Part shown: positions 35,627 through 44,761 of the stretch, one piece after another
Numbering within the stretch: position 1 is the stretch's first letter
Layout of the letters: each line of letters starts with the position of its first letter
Origin: Fibrobacter sp. UBA4297
Lineage (GTDB): Bacteria; Fibrobacterota; Fibrobacteria; Fibrobacterales; Fibrobacteraceae
DNA length: 64,000 bases
Direction: 5' to 3'
Assembly (NCBI RefSeq): GCF_002394865.1
Contig: NZ_DGUZ01000017.1
Coordinates: 1-64,000 of the forward strand
Notes under the pieces: model-generated
Database searches by the model: none
What the model was told of the DNA's origin: nothing
The model's input: only the letters and a program-made list of their open reading frames with translations
Position numbers and translations under genes: made by a program

Positions 35627-37864
35627 ATGTCAACAGAAGCTTATCAAGCTAAATACGGCAAGATGCTCGACCCGAAGGAAGTGTCTGTAAACCTTCCGGA
35701 TGGCCGTGTCATTACGTTTGAAACTGGCCGTATCGCAAAGCAGGCACGTGGTTCTGCTGTCGCCAAGATGGGGGACGCGTTTGTCCTTTCTACCGTTTGC
35801 TACGGTGAAGAAAAGGATGGTGACTTCTTCCCTCTGACAGTTGAATACCGCGAAAAGTCTTACGCTGCCGGACGCCTGCCTGGTGGCTATAGCAAGCGCG
35901 AACCGGGTCGTCCGAGCGATGAAGAAATTCTTTCTGCTCGTATCATCGACCGTCCGATTCGTCCGATGTTCCCGGAAAACTTCACTCGTGAAGTCCAGGT
36001 CATCGTTCAGGTTCTTTCTTCCGACAAGAAGTTCGCTCCGGACGTTCTTGGCGTAAGTGCAGCATCTCTTTCTATTGGTCTTTCTGAACTTCCGTTCGAA
36101 CAGCAGGTCGCTGCCGTTCGCGTGGCTGTTGTCGATGGCCAGAACATCGTGATGCCGACTTATGACCAGGTTGCCGTGGCCGATCTAGACCTCGTGGTCG
36201 CCGGTACGGAAGACTCTGTGTGCATGGTTGAAGGTGGTGCTTACGAAGTGTCCGAAGACACGATGATCGGCGCTATCCTCGCTGGTCACGAAGTCATTAA
36301 GGAAATGTGCAAGGCCCAACAGCAACTGGTGGACCGCTGCTCCAAGCCGAAGATGGAACTCAAGCCGAAGTTTGTTGGTGAAGAACACGACAAGCTCGTT
36401 GCTACGGTCAAGGAAGTTGTCTGGGACGAACTGAACAAGGACGTCCACTCCAACATGGTGAAGACGGACTTCTATCCGGCTATGGCAGACCTCTGCGCTC
36501 GCATGCTCGAAGATCCGCGTATCCTTGCTATCATCGGTGAAGGTGACGCTCAGGATCCGAAGCTCGTTGCCGATGCTAAGGGCATCTATGGCGAACTCGA
36601 ACGCACGGCTATGCGTGAAATGATTTTGAACGAAGGCGTTCGTCTTGACGGCCGTACCACGACCGAAGTCCGCCCGATCGAAATCGAAATGGGCGTGCTC
36701 CCGCGTGCTCACGGTTCTGCAATCTTCCAGCGTGGCGAAACCCAGGGTCTCGTCATTTGTACGCTTGGAACAAAGGCTGACGAACAACGTTTCGAAAGCT
36801 TGCAGGGCGAAGGCGCAAAGAGCTACATGCTCCATTACAACTTCCCGCCGTTCTCCGTCGGTGAATGCAAGAAGCTCGGGCTTTCTCGCCGTGAAATTGG
36901 TCACGGTCACTTGGCCGAACGCTCCCTCGCTGCAGTCCTTCCGCTCCCGGAAGACTTCCCGTACACGATCCGCGTGGTTTCTGAAATCATGGAATCCAAC
37001 GGTTCTTCTTCCATGGCCTCTGTTTGCGGTGGCTGCCTCAGCTTGATGGACGCTGGCGTTCCTATCAAGGCTCCGGTTGCAGGTATCGCCATGGGCCTCA
37101 TCTCCGAAAAGGGTTCCGTCAAGGAAGGCGGCAAGATCAAGATCTTGACCGACATTACTGGTACGGAAGACCACCTCGGCGATATGGACTTCAAGGTAAC
37201 GGGTACTGCAGAAGGTATCACTGCATTCCAGATGGACATCAAGATCCGCGGTATCACCCCGGAACTTATGCGTGAAGCTTTGGAACAGGCTCGTCAGGGC
37301 CGTATCCACATCCTCGGCAAGATGGCTGAACTTGGCCTCCCGGCACCGCGTCCGCACGTTTCTGAAAAGGCTCCGACGATGCTCAAGATGCGCATCCCGA
37401 CTACGAAGATTCGTGACGTTATCGGTTCCGGTGGCTCTGTCATCAAGGGCATGCAGGCTCAGACTGGCTGCACCATCAACATTGACGACAACGGCAATAT
37501 CGACATCGCCGCCCCGACAGGCAAGGCTGGTGAAGTTTGCCGCCGCATGATCGAAGAACTCACTGCAGAACCGGAACCAGGCCGCAAGTACAAGGGCAAG
37601 GTGAAGACGATCCAGCCGTTTGGCGCATTCGTCGAAATCCTCCCGGGTCGCGACGGTCTCGTGCATATCTCCGAACTTGCCGACCACCGTGTCGATAAGG
37701 TCGAAGACGTGGTTCACGTTGGTGACGAAGTCGAAGTGCTCTGCCTCGGTGTTGACCCGAAGGGCAAGGTGAAGCTCTCTATCAAGGCTTTGCTCCCTCC
37801 GAAGGCAGCTCCGGCTGCTGAAGCTCCGGTTGACGCTGCTCCGGAAGCTCCGGCAGAAGCTTAG
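35627..37864 (+). CDS. pnp: polynucleotide phosphorylase
   Basis: A 745-residue PNPase, the phosphorolytic 3'-5' exoribonuclease of RNA turnover. Two RNase PH domains (about residues 15-235 and 330-560, with GRIAKQARGSAVAKMGDAF and GSSSMASVCGGCLSLMDAG) flank an all-helical linker, followed by a KH domain (IPTTKIRDVIGSGGSVIKGM, near 580) and an S1 domain (GKVKTIQPFGAFVEI, near 655). The catalytic DMDFKVTGT segment is intact. The C-terminus is an Ala/Pro/Glu-rich tail. TGGAG precedes the ATG, and the gene is 20 bp after rpsO. Confidence 0.98.
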   Translation: MSTEAYQAKYGKMLDPKEVSVNLPDGRVITFETGRIAKQARGSAVAKMGDAFVLSTVCYGEEKDGDFFPLTVEYREKSYAAGRLPGGYSKREPGRPSDEEILSARIIDRPIRPMFPENFTREVQVIVQVLSSDKKFAPDVLGVSAASLSIGLSELPFEQQVAAVRVAVVDGQNIVMPTYDQVAVADLDLVVAGTEDSVCMVEGGAYEVSEDTMIGAILAGHEVIKEMCKAQQQLVDRCSKPKMELKPKFVGEEHDKLVATVKEVVWDELNKDVHSNMVKTDFYPAMADLCARMLEDPRILAIIGEGDAQDPKLVADAKGIYGELERTAMREMILNEGVRLDGRTTTEVRPIEIEMGVLPRAHGSAIFQRGETQGLVICTLGTKADEQRFESLQGEGAKSYMLHYNFPPFSVGECKKLGLSRREIGHGHLAERSLAAVLPLPEDFPYTIRVVSEIMESNGSSSMASVCGGCLSLMDAGVPIKAPVAGIAMGLISEKGSVKEGGKIKILTDITGTEDHLGDMDFKVTGTAEGITAFQMDIKIRGITPELMREALEQARQGRIHILGKMAELGLPAPRPHVSEKAPTMLKMRIPTTKIRDVIGSGGSVIKGMQAQTGCTINIDDNGNIDIAAPTGKAGEVCRRMIEELTAEPEPGRKYKGKVKTIQPFGAFVEILPGRDGLVHISELADHRVDKVEDVVHVGDEVEVLCLGVDPKGKVKLSIKALLPPKAAPAAEAPVDAAPEAPAEA

Positions 37865-37893
37865 TCCTGGATTTTGTCCAAAAAGGCTATTAA

Positions 37894-37930
37894 AGAAGCG
37901 CATGGCTCTGGCTGTGCGCTTCTTTTTTTA
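37894..37930 (+). terminator. intrinsic terminator of rpsO-pnp
   Basis: AGAAGCGCA (37894-37902) pairs with TGCGCTTCT (37914-37922), followed by a T-run. Confidence 0.92.
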
Positions 37931-38035
37931 TATTTAAAATGACATTTTTTGCAATGTGAATATTTTTTGAGGTGGAGTGTTCATTATTCGCAAAAATAGA
38001 TTACCTTTATTAATGGATATATTCCGGTTGCGGAT

Positions 38036-39742
38036 ATGGGTTACATCTATTTGACATTGATGTTTGTTTTGTCTGCTGTCAATTTGGCGGTGCTTTCGCT
38101 TCGTTTCCAAAATCAGCGGAATAACTATATTTATTATGCCTTCTATGCGATTCTGGTTGCAAATTTTGGGCATTGGCTCCTTGGTTTTTCGGAATCCGTC
38201 GAGGGGGCTGTTATTGCAAACAAGGTGAACTACCTTGGCGGGTCTTTCCTCCCGATGTTCATGTTCTTTGCCCTTTTGAAGGTCTGCAAGATGGACATCC
38301 CGAGATGGCTGAATTTGGCGCTTATCGCCATGAGCTTTACCATTTGCGCTTTGGCGATGACGGTTGGGTATTTCCCGGCTTATTACGAGACTGTGGAATA
38401 TGTGGTGCAGGCTGGCGTTGGCAACTATGTGGCAACGTATGGTTGGGCTCATGGCTTGTTCAATGCGTTCTTGGTGTGCTACCTCTTCTTGGATGTGTGG
38501 ATTATTGTACGCGCTATTTTGCACCAGAAAATGGTGTCGCTCAAGAATATTGTCGCAATGATCATTGGCGAAGTGGCAACAATAGTCTCGTTCTTCTTGG
38601 CGCGTTACCTGGGCAGCGATATGCTCATTATGCCGTTTATTTACGTGCTGGACCAGATACTTTTGCTTTATATTTGCAATAACGTCAAGTGGTATGACAT
38701 CACGGAATGTGTGATAGAATCGATTGAGACTGAAAGTTCTTGTGCGTATCTGTCGTTCTCGATTGATGGCGCTTACTTGGGGTCAAACCGCATTGCGTTA
38801 GAGTTTTTCCCAGAACTTGTCAAGATGAGAGTGGATGCCCATTTGAAAGGCGAAACCGAATTGCAAATGCAGATCATGTCCTGGATTGAAAAGTACAGAA
38901 AGTCCAAGATTTTGACAGATTACTGCCAGATGACGGAGTTCAACTACTTTGGTCGCCACTACAAGTGCGAAGTCAAGGTCTTGAGGCAGGTGCATGGTAA
39001 GAATGTATTCTTATTCAGAATTGAAGACAACACGCAGGAACGCCAATATATTGATGCCTTGGGCCGTAGCAACAACAAGTTGCAAGAAAACATGGTCCAG
39101 ACGGAAAATGAAAAGCTGTCGGTACAGGAAAAATGGATTGTCGGTATGGCGCAGATGGCAGAAAGTCGTGCCGGTAACATGGACGGGCATATCAAGCGCA
39201 CTAGCGAAGTCGTGAAAATTCTCGTGTCGATGATGCGCAAAAAAGGTGTCGATAACTTGTCTGACAAGTTCCTCGATGTGCTGATTGCGGCTGCCCCGAT
39301 GTACGATTTGGGCAAGGTGGCCATAGATGATGCTGTGTTGCGAAAGCCTGGGCGTTTTAATATTGATGATTATGAAATCATGAAGACGCACGCGGCTAAG
39401 GGTGCTAACATTATCGAAAAACTTCTCTCCGAAGTCAAGGATAGTTACTTTGTAAGTGTCGCAAAGAATATGGCTTTGTACCACCACGAACGCTGGGACG
39501 GTACGGGATACCCCGAACAGCGCTCGGGTGAAAATATACCGATGGAAGCGCGTATTATGGCTCTTGCTGATGTGTACGATGCCCTGGTGAGCAAACGCTG
39601 CTATAAGGAACGCATGTCGTTCAGGGAAGCGCGCGATGTAATTTTGGCCTCGATGGGTAAGCAGTTTGATCCGCATTTGAAAGATTGCTTCTTGGAATGC
39701 CAGGACCAGCTGATGGATTATTACTGTTCTGTAGATCATTGA
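38036..39742 (+). CDS. 7TM protein with degenerate HD-GYP domain
   Basis: A 568-residue protein. Seven hydrophobic segments in residues 1-225 form a 7TM sensor-type region, followed by a PAS-like part (about 235-335), a short coiled coil and an HD-GYP domain (about 365-560). The HD motif reads APMYDLGKVAIDD, so the metal-binding His is replaced by Tyr423 while Asp424 remains. The later HHERWDGTGYP and the LADVYDALVSKRCYKE segments are intact. Loss of this His should impair cyclic-di-GMP phosphodiesterase activity; it may bind rather than cleave the nucleotide. TATATT at 38018 leaves a leader of only about six bases. It forms an operon with the intact paralogue 23 bp downstream. Confidence 0.9.
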   Translation: MGYIYLTLMFVLSAVNLAVLSLRFQNQRNNYIYYAFYAILVANFGHWLLGFSESVEGAVIANKVNYLGGSFLPMFMFFALLKVCKMDIPRWLNLALIAMSFTICALAMTVGYFPAYYETVEYVVQAGVGNYVATYGWAHGLFNAFLVCYLFLDVWIIVRAILHQKMVSLKNIVAMIIGEVATIVSFFLARYLGSDMLIMPFIYVLDQILLLYICNNVKWYDITECVIESIETESSCAYLSFSIDGAYLGSNRIALEFFPELVKMRVDAHLKGETELQMQIMSWIEKYRKSKILTDYCQMTEFNYFGRHYKCEVKVLRQVHGKNVFLFRIEDNTQERQYIDALGRSNNKLQENMVQTENEKLSVQEKWIVGMAQMAESRAGNMDGHIKRTSEVVKILVSMMRKKGVDNLSDKFLDVLIAAAPMYDLGKVAIDDAVLRKPGRFNIDDYEIMKTHAAKGANIIEKLLSEVKDSYFVSVAKNMALYHHERWDGTGYPEQRSGENIPMEARIMALADVYDALVSKRCYKERMSFREARDVILASMGKQFDPHLKDCFLECQDQLMDYYCSVDH

Positions 39743-39765
39743 TTGAACTTGTCTGAGAGATTGGT

Positions 39766-41484
39766 ATGTTTGTCATATATTACCTGATTGCCATGTGCGT
39801 ATTCTCTGCGGTGAATGCCTGCCTGCTTTCGTATTTTTATCGCAGACCGCTGAATACCTATTTTACGGCATTTTTCTTTTCGATTGTGCTTGCCGATTTC
39901 GGTTATTTGTTCCTTGCTCTTTCGACGACGATTGAGGGGGCGATTGTTGCAAACAAGGTGTGCTATTTGGGAGCGTGCTTTTTGCCGCTGTTCCTGTTCC
40001 TGTTGATTTGTCGCCTATGTTCGTTTGATTTGTCGAGATGGATTAAGTTTGCTTTGTTCATGTACAGTACGCTTGTCTTTGCGCTCTCTTGCACAGTGGG
40101 CTTTAGCGACGTGTTCTATGAATCGGTGCGCTATGTTATTTTAAACGGCTTTGGTAGCTATATGCCGACATATGGCCCCGGACATATTTTGTGGAATGTC
40201 TTGCTGTACTTTTATATTGTCGCAAATATCGTTGTCATCGTGATAGCTGCAAAGAAGAAGCGCAATGTCAGTTATAAGACCTTGATTGCGATTGCGGGTC
40301 TTGCTTTTGTCTCGATAGGTGCTTTTATTTTGGCTCGCAATTTGGAAAACGACACTTTGCTCATGCCGTTTGTCTATTTGATTGACGAACTTGTGTTGCT
40401 CTATATTTGCGCCTTGGTGAAAATGCACGATGTGATGAACAGTGTGCTGGAATCGCTTGAAGCTGAAAATACGGCGGCATATTTGGCGTTTTCGCCGAAA
40501 GGGCTTTACCTTGGATGTAACGACATCGCTTGTCGCTATTTCCCGGAACTTTTGGAATGCCGTGTAGATCACGTCTTGCCAACAGATGTTGAAATTGCCA
40601 AGATTTTTAAAGATGGCATGGCTCAGTTGAAAGGCTTGAGTGGCGATACGGTTTATCGCTTTACGTACAAGGATCGCTATTTCAAGGCGGTGATGCGCAA
40701 TGTTTGCCAGAACAAGAAATTGCAAATATACTTGTTCCGCATTGAAGATGAAACGAATATCCAACGCTACATAGAACGCCTGGATGCAAACAATACAGAG
40801 CTTGCGGCGTTGATCAAGAATAACAAAGATCAGATTCGCTTGTTCCAGAACCAGATGCTTGTTGGCATGGCTGAAATGGTCAATAACAAGGATGGTTTTA
40901 CCGGGGCGCATCTTAAACGTACAAAGGAAGTGGTGAGCATTCTTGTTTCCAAGATGCAAAAGGATCCGGACCTTAATTATTCAAAAGAGTTTTATGATGA
41001 CATGATTGCGGCGGCACCGATGCACGATATTGGAAAGATTGCCATTGACGATTATGTGCTTTGCAAGCCGGGCAAGTTTACGCCTGAAGAATTTGACGAG
41101 ATGAAGACGCATGCCGAAAAGGGCGCTATCATTATCAAGAACCTGCTTTCGAATTTCCAGAGTGAATTGTTTGTAGAAATTGCAAAGAACATGGCGGGTG
41201 GCCATCACGAGCGTTGGGATGGCAGTGGATACCCGTATGGACTCAAGGGCGAAAGCATTCCGCTAGAAGCTCGTGTGATGGCTGTTGCTGATGTTTATGA
41301 TGCTCTTGTGAGTAAGAGGTGTTATAAGGAGGCGTTCTCCTTTGAGGATGCTTACGATATCATCGACAAGTCGATGGGCAAGCATTTTGATCCGAACCTC
41401 AAGAAATATTTCGACCAGAGCCGTGCGGAGCTGGAAGAATACTATCGGAAGGAGTGCGAGGCGGAGAGAGCTGAGAAGGCTTAG
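39766..41484 (+). CDS. 7TM HD-GYP domain protein (probable cyclic-di-GMP phosphodiesterase)
   Basis: A 572-residue paralogue of the preceding protein with the same layout: 7TM N-terminus, PAS-like middle with a cell-surface-facing Cys-rich TM4 region, coiled coil, and an HD-GYP domain in which the HD pair is intact (APMHDIGKIAIDD, His420 and Asp421) as are HHERWDGSGYP and ADVYDALVSKRCYKE. HD-GYP enzymes hydrolyse cyclic-di-GMP to GMP or pGpG. GAGAG lies ahead of the ATG. The pair, one intact and one defective, could work as heterodimer with regulatory and catalytic members, but this is inference. Confidence 0.92.
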   Translation: MFVIYYLIAMCVFSAVNACLLSYFYRRPLNTYFTAFFFSIVLADFGYLFLALSTTIEGAIVANKVCYLGACFLPLFLFLLICRLCSFDLSRWIKFALFMYSTLVFALSCTVGFSDVFYESVRYVILNGFGSYMPTYGPGHILWNVLLYFYIVANIVVIVIAAKKKRNVSYKTLIAIAGLAFVSIGAFILARNLENDTLLMPFVYLIDELVLLYICALVKMHDVMNSVLESLEAENTAAYLAFSPKGLYLGCNDIACRYFPELLECRVDHVLPTDVEIAKIFKDGMAQLKGLSGDTVYRFTYKDRYFKAVMRNVCQNKKLQIYLFRIEDETNIQRYIERLDANNTELAALIKNNKDQIRLFQNQMLVGMAEMVNNKDGFTGAHLKRTKEVVSILVSKMQKDPDLNYSKEFYDDMIAAAPMHDIGKIAIDDYVLCKPGKFTPEEFDEMKTHAEKGAIIIKNLLSNFQSELFVEIAKNMAGGHHERWDGSGYPYGLKGESIPLEARVMAVADVYDALVSKRCYKEAFSFEDAYDIIDKSMGKHFDPNLKKYFDQSRAELEEYYRKECEAERAEKA

Positions 41485-41525
41485 AGCTGTTGGTAAACAG
41501 GAATGTAAAAGGAACATTCTTATTA

Positions 41526-41561
41526 CAATCCTAATCACCAACCACCAGTCACTAGTCACTC
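41526..41561. repeat. heptad repeat array
   Basis: Units of the type CACYAGT (CACCAAC, CACCAGT, CACTAGT, CACTCGA) run in phase between the HD-GYP operon and ispG. Only one arm is visible. Confidence 0.6.
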
Positions 41562-41627
41562 GAAATAATAGGTTTGCATGCGGCTATACATCAATTGTTT
41601 TGACGTAAAAGTTTCTACATTTTAGGC

Positions 41628-43376
41628 ATGCTAGATTTTACTACACTTCCGTATGTTGGTGACCGTTTTAAGGCGGTTCGCAGGGAAACTGTTCAGGTCC
41701 GCGTGGGCGAGGCCTTGATAGGGGGCAACGCCCCCATTTTAGTTCAATCCATGACGACGACCAAGCCGAAGGACGTGGATGAGACCGTCCGCCAGACGCT
41801 TGCTCTTGCTAAGGCAGGATGTGGCTTGGTTCGCATCACGACTCCGACTTTTGCTGATGCCGCAGGACTTGAAGAAGTCATGAAGCGCGTGCGCGCTGCC
41901 GGTTGCACGGTGCCTGTTTCTGCAGACATCCACTTCCAGCCGAAGGCCGCTTTTGAAGCGCTCAAGTGGGTCGAAAAGGTCCGCATTAATCCGGGTAACT
42001 TTGTGGATACCGGCATTTTGACGCTCGACCAGCAGACGGACAAGTTGTTTGACGAAGGCAAGGAAAAGGTTGCCGAAGCATTTACGCCGTTTGTACAGGA
42101 AGCTAAGCGTCTCGGTCGTGCGATTCGCATTGGCGTGAATCACGGCTCGCTTTCGGCCCGTATGATTTACCGCTATGGCGACACCGTGGAAGGCATGGTG
42201 GAAAGCGCCTTGGAATATTTGGCGGTTTGCGAAGCGGAACATTTTGACCAGGTGGTCTTGAGCCTCAAGTCGAGCAATCCGCGTGTGGCGATTGCCGCTT
42301 ACCGTTTGCTCGCTGCACGTTTGAAACAGGAAAACTTCAAGCCGTATCCGTTCCACGTGGGCGTGACGGAAGCAGGTGCTGGTGCGGATGGCCGTTTGAA
42401 GTCTGCGGCTGGCATTGGAGCTTTGTTGCTTGATGGCCTTGCCGATACGATTCGTGTTTCGCTTACCGAAGATCCGGTGGCAGAAGTTCCGGTGGCGCAG
42501 GACCTGATTGAAGCCTGCGAACTCAAGGCGGACGCTCCGAAGTTTGAAGTGCCGGTGCTTAAGAAGGACCCGTATCATTATGAACGTCGCGAATCTTCTG
42601 TGGTGAAGATTGCAGGCGTGGAAATTGGCGGTAGCCTTCCGGTGAAGGTGGGCGTGAAGTCTGATGCCGCAAGCCTCACGGGTGAACGCCGCGGTCCTGA
42701 ATTTGCTTTGGCTGGCCTTGATGCTTCTGCTGGTGCAAACATTGTGACGTTCAAGGATGCTATGGATGTGGCTGGTTTTGCTGCAAATCCGACAAGCGTT
42801 CCGGCGGGTTCGATTTTCTGCTACACGGGTAGCGACATGGTTTATGGCGTGCGTGCTCTTGCTTCTGCTTTGGCTGCCGCTGGCCGCAAAGACCCGATTC
42901 TGCTTTATGCAAAGATTGGTAGCTCGGACAAGGACATGCTCCGTGTTTCTGCCGACTTTGGAAGCCTCTTGACGGATGGTCTTGGCGATGCCGTTGTGAT
43001 TGACGGCTACAAGGGCGCTAAGGAATCTGTTGCGCTCGCATTTGATATTTTGCAGGCTGCCGCATGCCGCCGTAGCAAGACAAACTTTATCAGCTGTCCG
43101 GGCTGCGGTCGCACGCTGTATGACATTCGCACGGTGCTCGGCAAAATTAAGGAACGCTTTGGTCACTTGCAGGATATTTCCATCGCAGTGATGGGCTGCA
43201 TTGTGAATGGTCCGGGCGAAATGGCGGACGCCGACTTTGGCTACGTCGGTGGTGGTCCTGGCCGCATTACGCTTTTTGAAGGCAAGACCGCAGTGAAGAA
43301 GAACATCCCTGAGGAAAACGCGATTGAAGAACTCGTGAATTTGCTCAAGGAAAAAGGTCGCTGGGTGGAACCTTGA
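41628..43376 (+). CDS. ispG: 4-hydroxy-3-methylbut-2-enyl diphosphate synthase (long form)
   Basis: A 582-residue IspG, which converts methylerythritol cyclodiphosphate to HMBPP in the MEP isoprenoid pathway with a [4Fe-4S] cluster. The N-terminal TIM barrel (PILVQSMTTTKPKDV, VRINPGNFVDTG, RIGVNHGSLSARM) is followed by a large insert of about 170 residues (roughly 310-490), then the cluster domain with FISCPGCGRT and MGCIVNGPGEMADADFGYVG, giving the three Cys ligands. The usual bacterial enzyme has about 370 residues; the long form with an inserted domain is known from plants, Chlamydia and Bacteroidota. Its stop is directly followed by a heptad element. Confidence 0.96.
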   Translation: MLDFTTLPYVGDRFKAVRRETVQVRVGEALIGGNAPILVQSMTTTKPKDVDETVRQTLALAKAGCGLVRITTPTFADAAGLEEVMKRVRAAGCTVPVSADIHFQPKAAFEALKWVEKVRINPGNFVDTGILTLDQQTDKLFDEGKEKVAEAFTPFVQEAKRLGRAIRIGVNHGSLSARMIYRYGDTVEGMVESALEYLAVCEAEHFDQVVLSLKSSNPRVAIAAYRLLAARLKQENFKPYPFHVGVTEAGAGADGRLKSAAGIGALLLDGLADTIRVSLTEDPVAEVPVAQDLIEACELKADAPKFEVPVLKKDPYHYERRESSVVKIAGVEIGGSLPVKVGVKSDAASLTGERRGPEFALAGLDASAGANIVTFKDAMDVAGFAANPTSVPAGSIFCYTGSDMVYGVRALASALAAAGRKDPILLYAKIGSSDKDMLRVSADFGSLLTDGLGDAVVIDGYKGAKESVALAFDILQAAACRRSKTNFISCPGCGRTLYDIRTVLGKIKERFGHLQDISIAVMGCIVNGPGEMADADFGYVGGGPGRITLFEGKTAVKKNIPEENAIEELVNLLKEKGRWVEP

Positions 43377-43378
43377 TT

Positions 43379-43472
43379 TAGTAGACGGTAGACAGTAGGA
43401 AGTAGACAGAATAAATTTGGCGGCGAAGCCGCGATTATTCAACTTCCTGCTTCTAACTTCCTACTTCCAACT
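43379..43472. repeat. inverted heptad element with GC-rich core hairpin
   Basis: The left arm has four GTAGRNA units (43381-43408), then a core GGCGGCGAAGCCGC (43419-43432; stem GCGGC/GCCGC), then four CTTCYNA units (43443-43470). The arms are reverse complements in type. It lies between ispG and serA. Confidence 0.88.
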
Positions 43473-43501
43473 AAGTTTTAACTTAAACAAAGGAATGAAA
43501 A

Positions 43502-44668
43502 ATGGCAACTATTAAGACGATGAACAACATTTCCAAGAAAGGCTTGAGCCTGTTTGGCTCGTTCTACCAGGTTTCCGATTCTATCGAAAATCCGGATGCT
43601 ATCTTGGTGCGTTCTGCTCAGGTCGATACGGATAACTACGATGGCCTTTTGGCTGTCGCTCGCGCCGGTGCAGGCGTGAACAACATCACGATTGACAAGG
43701 CTTCTGCAAAGGGCATTTGCGTGTTCAACACTCCGGGTGCAAACGCAAACGCTGTTGCTGAACTCGTGATGACTGTGCTCGGCATGGCTGTCCGTAATGC
43801 AGACAAGGCTGCTGCTTGGGTCAAGAACCTCGATGTGAACGATCCGGATCTCGCCAAGACGGTCGAAAGCGGCAAGAAGAAGTTTGCTGGTATGGAACTT
43901 GCCGGCAAGACTCTCGGTGTTGTTGGCCTCGGCAAGATTGGTGTGCTCGTTGCTAACTATGCCCGTTGGAAGAACATGCGCGTGATCGCTTACGAACCGT
44001 ATCCGAATGCAAACAACATGCATGAACTTTCTAACAAGGTCGAAATTGCTGATCTCGACACCGTGATTGCAAATTCTGACTTCCTCACGGTCCACGTTCC
44101 GTTCATCAAGGGTGTTACCGAAAACCTCCTCAACAAGAAGAACCTCGCTCAGTTCAAGGGTTCCTACATCATGAACTTTGCTCGTGGTGGCATCGTTGAA
44201 ATGGATCCGGTGAATGAAATGCTCGCTTCTGGTTCCCTCCTGGGCTACCTCTGCGACTTCCCGACTGCAGAACTTATCAAGAACGACAAGGTCACTTGCT
44301 TCCCGCACCTCGGCGCTTCTACTGAAGAAGCCGAAGAAAACTGCGCAGTCATGGCTGTTGAAGAATTGAAGGATTACATCGAATACGGTTGCGTCCGCAA
44401 TTCTGTGAACTTCCCGGCTCTCGTCGATCATCCGCATGCTGGCATCAAGAGCCGCGTTGTCGTTATCAACCAGGACGTTCCGAACATGATTTCTGAAATC
44501 ACGAAGGTGTTCGGTGCAGAAGGCATCAACATTGCTTCTTTCAGCAACAAGAGCAATGGCAAGATCGGGTACAACCTCGTTGACGTCGAAAGCAAGGTCG
44601 ATGATTCCATCATTGAAAAGCTTGGCAAGCTTGACAAGGTCATCAAGGTCCGCGTGATTCATTTCTAG
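43502..44668 (+). CDS. serA: D-3-phosphoglycerate dehydrogenase
   Basis: A 388-residue 2-hydroxyacid dehydrogenase that carries out the first step of serine synthesis, oxidising 3-phosphoglycerate with NAD. The NAD fold shows GVVGLGKIGVLVA (from residue 138), NFARGGIVEM with the substrate Arg, and FPHLGASTEEAEEN with the catalytic His. The C-terminal ACT domain (about 318-388: VPNMISEITKVFGAEGINI, VDVESKVDDSIIEKL) usually senses serine. AAAGGAATG gives a good ribosome-binding site. The TAG stop lies at the start of the next heptad element. Confidence 0.96.
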   Translation: MATIKTMNNISKKGLSLFGSFYQVSDSIENPDAILVRSAQVDTDNYDGLLAVARAGAGVNNITIDKASAKGICVFNTPGANANAVAELVMTVLGMAVRNADKAAAWVKNLDVNDPDLAKTVESGKKKFAGMELAGKTLGVVGLGKIGVLVANYARWKNMRVIAYEPYPNANNMHELSNKVEIADLDTVIANSDFLTVHVPFIKGVTENLLNKKNLAQFKGSYIMNFARGGIVEMDPVNEMLASGSLLGYLCDFPTAELIKNDKVTCFPHLGASTEEAEENCAVMAVEELKDYIEYGCVRNSVNFPALVDHPHAGIKSRVVVINQDVPNMISEITKVFGAEGINIASFSNKSNGKIGYNLVDVESKVDDSIIEKLGKLDKVIKVRVIHF

Positions 44669-44761
44669 TCATTGGTCAATGGTCATTGGTTATTAGATTT
44701 CAATCAGGCGGCGAAGCCGCGATTGTTAAACTAGTGACTAATGACTAACAACTAATAGCTA
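44666..44761. repeat. inverted heptad element joining two stop codons
   Basis: The left arm has TCATTGG, TCAATGG, TCATTGG, TTATTAG (44669-44696), the core is GGCGGCGAAGCCGC (44707-44720), and the right arm ACTAGTG, ACTAATG, ACTAACA, ACTAATA (44730-44757). The first bases are the serA stop TAG and the last the stop of the convergent acyl-CoA synthetase gene. The core matches that at 43419. Confidence 0.92.

Noticed and set aside
36185..37903. 572-codon minus-strand frame opposite pnp
   Set aside because: It follows from the GC-biased third positions of pnp; the translated product is rich in His, Arg and Phe without any domain.
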